Shown piece by piece: positions 43,519 through 49,881 of a stretch of 49,881 bases of DNA. Made by a program: the position numbers and the translations under genes. This DNA is from Candidatus Thalassarchaeum sp. (lineage in GTDB: Archaea > Thermoplasmatota > Poseidoniia > Poseidoniales > Thalassarchaeaceae). The notes beneath the pieces were generated by a model. It was given only the letters and a program-made list of their open reading frames with translations, was not told where the DNA came from and did not search any database. The stretch is taken from assembly GCA_030748335.1 (NCBI GenBank), contig JASMMD010000006.1:1-49881 (forward strand), given 5' to 3'. Positions within the stretch are counted from its first letter, which is position 1. Every line of letters begins with the position of its first letter.

Positions 43519-44787
43519 CTAGACTGACCTCACCTGCAGCAGTGCCTGCGAGAGTTCGACGTCGGGCATCCAGTCAATCACCTTGGCGCCGTAACCCGAA
43601 ATCGCCGTGAGTCTGTTCTGCCTCTCCAGCTTGAGTACCTCGTAGGACATCCTTGGGATTCGGCTGACCAGCCGCTCGAGGTCGATGCTGCTGGGCGAGA
43701 GCACGATGACCTCGTGGCCCTTGCCTGCAAGGTGGCGTATGGCGGGCAGGGTGGTGCCGTCGCCCTCGAGGCTGCTGATGATGAAAACCGGCGAGCCCCT
43801 GCTCATCCTCGCGGACATCGCGTTGGTCACCGCTTGCAGGGGCATCGAACCCTTGGCCTCGACCGCCGCTAGTCTGCTCAGAATCTTGTAGTCCTGCTTG
43901 TCACCGGTCTCTGGAGTTAGGAACTCCATCTTCTCTCCGTAGGTGACCAGAGCAACCGAGTCACGCCTTCTGATGAAGTAGTTCGAGACCGAGGCGGCGG
44001 CGACGGTTCCCATCTCGAGTGGGTTCTTGAGGACGGTGCCTATCCTCGAGACGTCCCTAGTGTCGAGGAAGATGAAGACGTCGGTTACCGCATCTCTGGT
44101 CTTCTCGTTGACCATCAAATCGCCGGTCTTGGCGTAGGCCTTCCAGTTGATTGATCGGAAGGCGTCGCCGGGCAGGTACTCGCGCAGCGAGTAGAACTCC
44201 ATGCCCTGCCCAGGGGTCTTGAGTGTGGTCGCCCCGGTGTACATTTTGGGTACGTCGGAGCGCAGCAGCGCCTCCTCAATCTCTCGCACCTGAGGGAACA
44301 CCGTGACATCCGTGCGATCCTCTATTTGGGACTCGTTAACGTAGAGGTTGAACGAATTTCGATAGCGGACCGATATCGGACCGATTGTGTAGTGCCCGCG
44401 CAGCGGGCAGCGGACCCTGTACTTGATGCGGGCAGTCTGACCGGGTCCGAGGTTCATGCGCATCTGGTTGATGCCCCTGCGCATCTTCATCTCGTGCGGC
44501 ACATTGTCGAAGACCTCTAACTGCTGAGTCCTCCTGTAGGAATTGTTCGTGACAGTTAATTCGACCACGACGTCATCGCCCTTGTAGACGTTGATGTCGT
44601 TGGTCTGAGTACCATTGATGGTCCGGGTGATTTCGAGCTCGGAGTGTCCCGATACCCAGCCGTTGATGGCGAGGAACGAGATGAAGGTCAGGCCGACTAT
44701 CATCAGCTGGAAGTTGGATATCATCATTCCAATCAGAATCAGGCTGATGCCGCTCGTCACCATCAGGGACGCTTTGCGTGTCCACAT
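43519..44787 (-). CDS. DUF58-domain protein
   Basis: The 422-residue protein begins with two membrane helices (residues 8-40) and then a beta-rich domain with paired charges. The DUF58 hallmark is GQGMEFYSLREYLPGDAFRSINWKAYAKTGDLMVNEKTRD near residues 195-235, followed by a vWA-like region with DVFIFLDTRD and a possible MIDAS-like region. DUF58 genes normally accompany a MoxR AAA ATPase; here a CDC48 ATPase lies nearby instead. The start ATG follows the stop of the DUF4350 gene with no gap. Confidence 0.9.
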   Translation of the reverse strand: MWTRKASLMVTSGISLILIGMMISNFQLMIVGLTFISFLAINGWVSGHSELEITRTINGTQTNDINVYKGDDVVVELTVTNNSYRRTQQLEVFDNVPHEMKMRRGINQMRMNLGPGQTARIKYRVRCPLRGHYTIGPISVRYRNSFNLYVNESQIEDRTDVTVFPQVREIEEALLRSDVPKMYTGATTLKTPGQGMEFYSLREYLPGDAFRSINWKAYAKTGDLMVNEKTRDAVTDVFIFLDTRDVSRIGTVLKNPLEMGTVAAASVSNYFIRRRDSVALVTYGEKMEFLTPETGDKQDYKILSRLAAVEAKGSMPLQAVTNAMSARMSRGSPVFIISSLEGDGTTLPAIRHLAGKGHEVIVLSPSSIDLERLVSRIPRMSYEVLKLERQNRLTAISGYGAKVIDWMPDVELSQALLQVRSV

Positions 44788-46446
44788 CTATGTCTCAGCC
44801 TCCGAATCGGTCCTTCCCCACTCCTTGACCCGTTTGATTATGCCAACCAACTCATCCGTCTTGTAGCGCCTGTCCTCGAAGATGAAGTTCACCAGCACGG
44901 GGTCCTCGATCATGCGTTGCAGCTCCACTGCGGGCAGTGCGTCGAACTCCTCACGTGACAGCGTGTTCAGGTTCCTGACGCGTGAGAGCAACACCTGACG
45001 GATCTTTTCGGGCCGCTGGTAGTACTCGTATCGCCTCGCGTCCCCGAAGCCGTAGTAGATGATGCGGAAGACGTGTCGCCAATCCTCTGGATCCTCCTTG
45101 CGAATAAGGACCGCCTCAAGGACGATGAACAACGTCAGGAAGAGTAGTAGCATTGCCATCCAATCGTTGGTGAAATAGATCAGCAGGTAGTATAGCAGGT
45201 TGTAGGTGTCGCCGAACAGAGTGGGCTGCTGGTGACGGCTCTCGTCGAAGATGACGATGGCGTTCGAGCTGGCCTGGGTGGAATTGGGGTTGACCAACAG
45301 GGCCTCGGCAATGATGTCGAGGGCCCACTTGCGATTGTCGGTATCTGGAATGGATATCGACTGGGTGGAGCCGCCACCGGCGGCGAAGAAGCCCATTGAT
45401 TCGGGATCGTACAGCGAGTTGATCAGAATCGAACCGTCGGCAACGAAGTGTACCCTGCCTGAGTCGGGGTCTATGCAGAGCCTGTCCTCGCAGTGCCTGA
45501 CGTAGACTGCGAACGGACCCTGCTCGTCGCCCTCGATTCCGAGCGACTCGAAGCCCACGGTCAGGTTGCCGTCGTCGTTGGTATCGAGATAGGAGTCGAG
45601 GGTAGACTTGGCTATGGCGTAGCGGTTCTCCACCGGATTGTACGAAGTGGCCTTCTCGAAGGCGGAGGGGGAGTTGGTGAGCAGGTGGTAGTTCTCGGAG
45701 AAGTCCCAGCCGTCGCTCGAGTGCCTGTGCGCACACAGGCCAGCGTCTGCCTCGGTCACGAAGGCGGAGATGGCAGGGTCGAGGGGCTCGGGATCCAGTA
45801 TGTCGATGACGCCATCGTCATCGAGGTCCTTCAGGCAGGGGTGTATGTTGGCCAGAGATCCAGAGTTGGTGGTGAAGTTGAACGCCGATCCGGTGTTGAG
45901 CCAGACGTAGTCGGCACCGAGCTCAGCAGCGTAGGATCCTTCGTCGTACAGCCTATGCCCGGAGTACTGTAGCCCGAATTGGTCGGCGAGGTTGCTGGAG
46001 TAGCCGAAGTCGTCCATCAGCAGAACTGTGCCTCCATTAGCGACGAAGGCCTCGATAGCTAGGATTTCTGAGGTGGTGTACCCCTCGCCCTCAGAGAACT
46101 CTATCACGCTCTCATCACCGGTGAAGCGAGGCAAGGAGATGGTATCCCGCTCGACCCCCGATACGATGAATATCGCTTCCTCTGGGTGGTCGATCTCGCT
46201 GAGCAGCAGAGGACTGGATACGAGCGCCGTGGTCTCGACACCCATGCCGTTTATGTCGGCCCTGAATGCCCCTAGATCGTCCCAGTCGTCACCGTATGCC
46301 GACTGGTGGGTCTGACCCGGGACGATGTAGGTCATGGCTACCGTGGAGACCAGAATCAGAAGCAGCGTCCAGAACGCGAAAATGAGTGTGCCGCGACGGG
46401 CGCGACGGGTCTTGAGGAAGTTCACAGTATCCCGCCAATCTGCCAC
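44788..46446 (-). CDS. DUF4350-like membrane protein with calcium-type repeat
   Basis: A 552-residue protein with an N-terminal membrane helix (about residues 20-43) and a C-terminal one (about 440-465), so most of it is outside. The early part (ESVIEFSEGEGYTTSEILAIEAFVANGGTVLLMDDFGYSSNLADQFG) has the DUF4350/GATase-like pattern seen next to DUF58 genes. A D-x-D-x-D-G segment (DLDDDGVIDILDPEPLDP) near residue 210 resembles the calcium-binding type-3 repeat. The cytoplasmic tail is charged. The start is GTG 46446. Function unknown. Confidence 0.82.
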   Translation of the reverse strand: MADWRDTVNFLKTRRARRGTLIFAFWTLLLILVSTVAMTYIVPGQTHQSAYGDDWDDLGAFRADINGMGVETTALVSSPLLLSEIDHPEEAIFIVSGVERDTISLPRFTGDESVIEFSEGEGYTTSEILAIEAFVANGGTVLLMDDFGYSSNLADQFGLQYSGHRLYDEGSYAAELGADYVWLNTGSAFNFTTNSGSLANIHPCLKDLDDDGVIDILDPEPLDPAISAFVTEADAGLCAHRHSSDGWDFSENYHLLTNSPSAFEKATSYNPVENRYAIAKSTLDSYLDTNDDGNLTVGFESLGIEGDEQGPFAVYVRHCEDRLCIDPDSGRVHFVADGSILINSLYDPESMGFFAAGGGSTQSISIPDTDNRKWALDIIAEALLVNPNSTQASSNAIVIFDESRHQQPTLFGDTYNLLYYLLIYFTNDWMAMLLLFLTLFIVLEAVLIRKEDPEDWRHVFRIIYYGFGDARRYEYYQRPEKIRQVLLSRVRNLNTLSREEFDALPAVELQRMIEDPVLVNFIFEDRRYKTDELVGIIKRVKEWGRTDSEAET

Positions 46447-46536
46447 GCTGAGAGCCTCCGTTCCGTAGGAACGGTTGACGAGCCCGAACTTCGTCTTAAG
46501 ACCATTATGTGGAGATGAACGGGTCGTGCATCAGTG

Positions 46537-46779
46537 TCAACGCGACAGTTGCACGCTCGCCCCGACGTTAGCCACTTCCTCGACGGGCACCGAGATGAGT
46601 CCGTCAACCGTGGGCCATGGCAGCATAGTGGGGTCGATATCCGGTTCGATCGAAACCAGCAGGGAGACGATGCTGCCGGTGTCGGTGTCCAGTCGGAAGT
46701 CCGCCATGTGACCTAGGCGGTCCCCGGATCCGTCCAAGACCTCCCGCCCTAGAATCTCACGGCCGAAGGTCGTCGGCAT
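46537..46779 (-). CDS. PRC-barrel domain protein
   Basis: An 80-residue single PRC-barrel: FGREILGREVLDGSGDRLGHMADFRLDTDTGSIVSLLVSI, then ISVPVEEVANVGASVQL. PRC-barrels act as small adaptors in RNA processing (RimM), photosynthetic reaction centres and, in archaea, in cell-division (CdpB) proteins. It lies 9 bases downstream of CDC48 and 90 bases before the DUF4350 gene. The partner is unknown. Confidence 0.88.
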   Translation of the reverse strand: MPTTFGREILGREVLDGSGDRLGHMADFRLDTDTGSIVSLLVSIEPDIDPTMLPWPTVDGLISVPVEEVANVGASVQLSR

Positions 46780-46788
46780 TCTTCCACC

Positions 46789-49014
46789 TCATACTGATTC
46801 GATGCCAGAGAGTCCATCAGAGCCACGCCGTACGGACTCTAGGCCGCTTGTCAGCATGGACTCCATGCGACCGTAGTACTGCATCATCTCATCGGTCACC
46901 GTCGGGCGCACGCGCCCGATTGCCTCCTCGAAGTGCTTCTTCGAGACGGTCTTGCGCTCGGCCCTCATTGCGATGAGCGCGGCCTCCCTGCATATCGCTT
47001 CGATGTCCGCACCAGTGTAGTTCTGTAGACTTGAAGCCAGATCGAGCAGTTTGAACTTGCCTAGGGGCATATCCGCAGTGTGGATCTTGAGAATCTCCTT
47101 TATTGATGCGGTATCTGGCGGCGGGATGTGCAGCACTCGCTCGAACCTGCCACTGCGCAGCAGTGCCGGGTCGATCATCTCCGGGCGATTCGTGGCAGCC
47201 ACGACGATGACGCCCTCCATGCCCTCCACGCCGTCCATGCTGCTGAGCAGTTGGTTGACGACACGGTTCATCACGTCGGAGCCGGAACCGTCGCTAGTCC
47301 GTCGCATCCCTGCTATGCTCTCGAACTCGTCAAGGAACACGATTGAAGGGCTTGACTGCTTGGCCTTCTTGAAGACCTCTCGCACAGCCTTCTCAGATTG
47401 GCCGACCCACTTCGAAATCAGTTCAGGACCCTTGATGGTGATGAAATTAGCCTTAGCCTCGTTGGCGATTGCCTTGGCTATCAGCGTCTTGCCCGTGCCG
47501 GGTGCCCCGAAGAGCACGATTCCCCTAGGAGGGTTGATTCCGAAGTGCTCGAACATCTCGGGCTTGGTAAGGGGCCACTCGATGCTCTCCTTCAGCCTCT
47601 CCTTGACCTCCTCCAGCCCGCCTACCTGTTCCCATGAGACCTCGGGCACCTCGAGGTAAATCTCGCGCAGTGCGCTGGGCTCAATCTCCTTAATGGCCTG
47701 GCGGAAGTCAGACATTCTAACCTCCATTTTCTCAAGCACCTCTGGAGGAATCTGCTCCTCGTCCAAGTCAATCTCGGGTAGATACCGACGCAGTGCCTTC
47801 ATCGCTGACTCGCGGACAAGCGCTGAGATGTCAGCGCCCACGAAACCATAGGAGTTATCCAGCAACCAATCGATCTCGAAGTCGTCGCTGATGGGCATGC
47901 CACGAGTGTGGATGTTGATGATCTCGGCACGCCCATTCTTGTCGGGGACGCTGATCTCAAGTTCACGGTCGAAGCGGCCGGGGCGCCGCAGAGCGGGGTC
48001 GATGGCGTCGCGACGGTTGGTGGCGCCGATGACGACGACGTTGTCGCGGCCCTGCATCCCATCGAGCAGGGTCAACAGCTGAGCAACGACCCTGCGCTCC
48101 ACCTCACCGGTGACGTCCTCACGCTTCGGGGCAATGCTGTCGAGTTCGTCGATGAAAATGATGGCTGGGGCGTTGGCGGCGGCCTCGTCGAATATTTCCC
48201 TAAGTTGCTTCTCGCTCTCGCCGTAGTACTTGCTGATGATCTCGGGGCCGTTGATTGAGGTGAAGTGGGCGTTGGTTTCGGATGCGACCGCCTTCGCGAG
48301 CAGGGTCTTGCCAGTGCCGGGAGGGCCATGCAGAAGCACGCCCTTAGGTGGGTCAATGCCTAGTCGCCTAAACAGGATTGGGTGCTTCAGCGGCAGCTCA
48401 ATCATCTCCCGGATGTTCCGGAGCTGGTCTCCCAAGCCGCCTATGTCCTCGTAGGAGATGGTCTGGACCTGTCCTGACTCCTCCTCATCGATTGGCTCCT
48501 CCTTGATTATGATCTCAGTGTCAGGCAGGACCTGGACGATGCCCTTCGGGTTGGTCTGGACTATTGCGAATGGCAAGGCCTCAGCGAACAGCGTCATACC
48601 GGGGATGAAAATGCGATCACCAGCAACCACAGGGCGTTTGTTCAGGCCGCGCCTAGCGAAGCCCTCGATGCCGGGTCCGAAGCGGACCTTCTGCTGCTTA
48701 GCCATCACCGGACTGAGCACTAGGCGCTGGCAGGGCTGGGTCTCGACCTTGGTGATGCTGACCCTGTCACCGAGACTCACTCCGGCGTTCTTCCTGATGA
48801 TTCCGTCGATTCTGATAACACCTAGATTAGCGTCCTCAGGACGACAGCGCCATACGATGGCGGCCGTGCGGGACTCGCCGGTGATTTCGACGATATCGCC
48901 TGGCTTGAGGTTGAGTTCGTTGTCGAATGGAACCCGTGCACGCCCGTGACCGACGTCACTCGGGATGGCCTTGGCCACCCTGAGAGTTAGTGATTCAGAC
49001 GAGTCTTCTGACAC
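46789..49014 (-). CDS. cdc48: CDC48/VCP-type AAA+ ATPase
   Basis: A 741-residue unfoldase. The N domain is a double-psi barrel ([74 protein letters not shown]). D1 has [18 protein letters not shown] near residue 228 and [15 protein letters not shown]2 has [17 protein letters not shown] near 502 and [14 protein letters not shown]. Both carry arginine-finger regions ([10 protein letters not shown] and [13 protein letters not shown]). Archaeal CDC48 threads substrates into the 20S proteasome. The start is GTG 49014. The second Walker A has Ala for the first Pro (GAPGTGKT), a tolerated variation. Confidence 0.97.
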   Translation of the reverse strand: MSEDSSESLTLRVAKAIPSDVGHGRARVPFDNELNLKPGDIVEITGESRTAAIVWRCRPEDANLGVIRIDGIIRKNAGVSLGDRVSITKVETQPCQRLVLSPVMAKQQKVRFGPGIEGFARRGLNKRPVVAGDRIFIPGMTLFAEALPFAIVQTNPKGIVQVLPDTEIIIKEEPIDEEESGQVQTISYEDIGGLGDQLRNIREMIELPLKHPILFRRLGIDPPKGVLLHGPPGTGKTLLAKAVASETNAHFTSINGPEIISKYYGESEKQLREIFDEAAANAPAIIFIDELDSIAPKREDVTGEVERRVVAQLLTLLDGMQGRDNVVVIGATNRRDAIDPALRRPGRFDRELEISVPDKNGRAEIINIHTRGMPISDDFEIDWLLDNSYGFVGADISALVRESAMKALRRYLPEIDLDEEQIPPEVLEKMEVRMSDFRQAIKEIEPSALREIYLEVPEVSWEQVGGLEEVKERLKESIEWPLTKPEMFEHFGINPPRGIVLFGAPGTGKTLIAKAIANEAKANFITIKGPELISKWVGQSEKAVREVFKKAKQSSPSIVFLDEFESIAGMRRTSDGSGSDVMNRVVNQLLSSMDGVEGMEGVIVVAATNRPEMIDPALLRSGRFERVLHIPPPDTASIKEILKIHTADMPLGKFKLLDLASSLQNYTGADIEAICREAALIAMRAERKTVSKKHFEEAIGRVRPTVTDEMMQYYGRMESMLTSGLESVRRGSDGLSGIESV

Positions 49015-49049
49015 AACGGCGCACCCCTAGCAGACACTCTTCGGTTGTG

Positions 49050-49064
49050 AGGTTAGTTAAACCT
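49050..49064. promoter_or_regulatory. Inverted repeat between cdc48 and the aldehyde dehydrogenase
   Basis: aggtt-agtta-aacct is a 5-bp inverted repeat, with a longer, imperfect match on both sides (ttgtgaggtt against aacctaccaa, 8 of 10). It sits in the 144-base gap of divergent genes and overlaps a possible TATA-like tttaacta for cdc48. It could be an operator, or simply the AT-rich promoter core. Confidence 0.3.
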
Positions 49065-49158
49065 ACCAACATCGAGGTGTCCGTAAGACTGGAACGGTTA
49101 TCGGAACGAAGGAGGCGGATGAGTAGGATTCATGGCGTAAGGGTGATTCGCGTGGGCC

Positions 49159-49881
49159 ATGACCCATGTGCTCGAGACCGGTTTCGAAGTGATGGAGGGG
49201 GACAATCCGAACGGAAGCCCTAAGATTCGTGGCTACAACATCGTGAATGGGCAACTGACCGAAGCCAAGGACGGTGGCACCTTCGAGAGTCACAACCCTG
49301 CCTGGCTCGACGACTGCCTAGGGGAGTTTCCCCTCTCCACGAAGGAGGATGTTCACGCGGCGCTGCATGCCGCTCGGGCTGCATTTCCGGGGTGGGCGGC
49401 TACCCCCGCGCCCACGCGCGGGCAGATAATCGGCAACATGGGTCGGCTCCTGATGCAGTACAAAGACGACATAGTCCGGGTGGAGACCCGTGAAATCGGC
49501 AAGACGCTGAAGGAGTCGGCAGGCTCCGTTCAGGAGGCCATCGACACCTGTCTGTTCTTCCAATCGGAGGGTCGCAGGTTGTATGGTCAGACGGTCAACT
49601 CGGAGCTGCCTGACAAGGAACTCTTCACCTACCGCAGACCGCTAGGCGTATGCGGCATCATCAACGCCTGCAACTTCCCCGCAGCAGTGCCTTTCTGGAA
49701 GATGATACCGGCCATCATGTGTGGCAACACCTGCGTCTGGAAGTCGCCTCAGGACTCGCCGCTGCTCTCATTCATGCTGACTCGAATCATGCACGAGGCT
49801 GGTCTGCCCGATGGCGTCATCAACCTCATCCACGGCAAAGGCAGCGGGGCCGGTCAGAACCTCGTTGACGCGGTCGACGAG
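49159..49881 (+). CDS. Aldehyde dehydrogenase, truncated by the window end
   Basis: The ORF track does not list this gene because it runs off the window. It reads MTHVLETGFEVMEGDNPNGS, then ALDH-type sequence: HNPAWLDDCLGEFPLSTKEDVHAALHAARAAFPGWAATP, ETREIGKTLKESAGSVQEAIDTCLFF, YRRPLGVCGIINACNFPAAVPFWKMIPAIMCGNTCVWKSP and HEAGLPDGVINLIHG. It keeps the N-F-P segment and the NAD-site Lys; the catalytic Cys lies beyond base 49881. ATG 49159 is the first in-frame start after a stop at 49138; ATG 49192 is the alternative. Substrate not determined. Confidence 0.9.
   Translation, partial: MTHVLETGFEVMEGDNPNGSPKIRGYNIVNGQLTEAKDGGTFESHNPAWLDDCLGEFPLSTKEDVHAALHAARAAFPGWAATPAPTRGQIIGNMGRLLMQYKDDIVRVETREIGKTLKESAGSVQEAIDTCLFFQSEGRRLYGQTVNSELPDKELFTYRRPLGVCGIINACNFPAAVPFWKMIPAIMCGNTCVWKSPQDSPLLSFMLTRIMHEAGLPDGVINLIHGKGSGAGQNLVDAVDE

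Overview
The window reads as a piece of an archaeal chromosome, most likely a marine planktonic euryarchaeon of the Thermoplasmatota (Marine Group II / Poseidoniales type). The archaeal signal comes from the rps13-rps4-rps11-RNA polymerase subunit D block, a CDC48 AAA+ ATPase, a type-2 methionine aminopeptidase, pantoate kinase, a TtuA/NcsA-type tRNA thiolase, and TATA boxes about 25 nt upstream of several start codons (leaderless or short-leader transcription). Several core-metabolism genes are of bacterial type (homodimeric pyruvate dehydrogenase E1, LeuRS, class II fumarase, ATP-dependent PEP carboxykinase), which fits that lineage. The lineage call is inference from gene content, not a database match. 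The sequence is moderately GC-rich, with two clearly AT-richer patches (about 21.9-23.5 kb and 40.2-40.95 kb).

Layout. 1-3160: pyrE, a CsaA-like tRNA-binding protein, cyclophilin, and a class II fumarase with an N-terminal ribbon-helix-helix-like extension. 3161-4032: a gene-free stretch holding a cluster of strong RNA-like helices and then about 600 bp of extreme strand asymmetry (pyrimidine-rich on +) built of imperfect repeats. 4033-9606: a beta-propeller protein, an M32 carboxypeptidase, a ferritin-like/VIT1 iron protein diverging from a winged-helix/NTPase regulator, and thioredoxin. 9674-11981: ribulose-phosphate epimerase, a BolA + CGFS glutaredoxin pair, and an EamA transporter. 11982-18545: a SAP-domain membrane protein, map, tsaC, an RDD protein, an SF1B helicase, and a divergent zinc-ribbon/SAP-like acidic protein. 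18628-21908: GNAT acetyltransferase and aceE. 21911-24266: an AT-richer set (polytopic protein, a 49-aa ORF missed by the track, an EF-hand membrane protein) and an MBL hydrolase. 24436-28737: leuS with a large leader hairpin, a DCC-family protein, and a TPD-motif nuclease related to human CDIN1/C15orf41. 28732-32193: pantoate kinase and the ribosomal/RNAP block. 32299-38421: a THUMP-like methyltransferase, a membrane-anchored FKBP-like protein, and a giant polytopic protein of about 1240 residues. 38554-40796: PEPCK and a DUF805 protein. 40956-42278: tRNA thiolase and a small membrane ORF. 42275-49014: a same-strand run CDC48 - PRC-barrel - DUF4350 - DUF58 - polytopic protein. 49159-end: a truncated aldehyde dehydrogenase.

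The genes cover central carbon metabolism (fumarase, PDH E1, PEPCK, Rpe), iron-sulfur and redox handling (BolA/Grx, thioredoxin, ferritin-VIT1), translation and tRNA modification (LeuRS, TsaC, TtuA-like, ribosomal proteins, MetAP) and cell-envelope proteins of unknown function. I saw no tRNA or rRNA genes, CRISPR array, transposase or prophage. The least explained items are the structured/polypurine region at 3.2-4.0 kb, the fumarase fusion, the TPD nuclease, and the envelope proteins with no recognised family.
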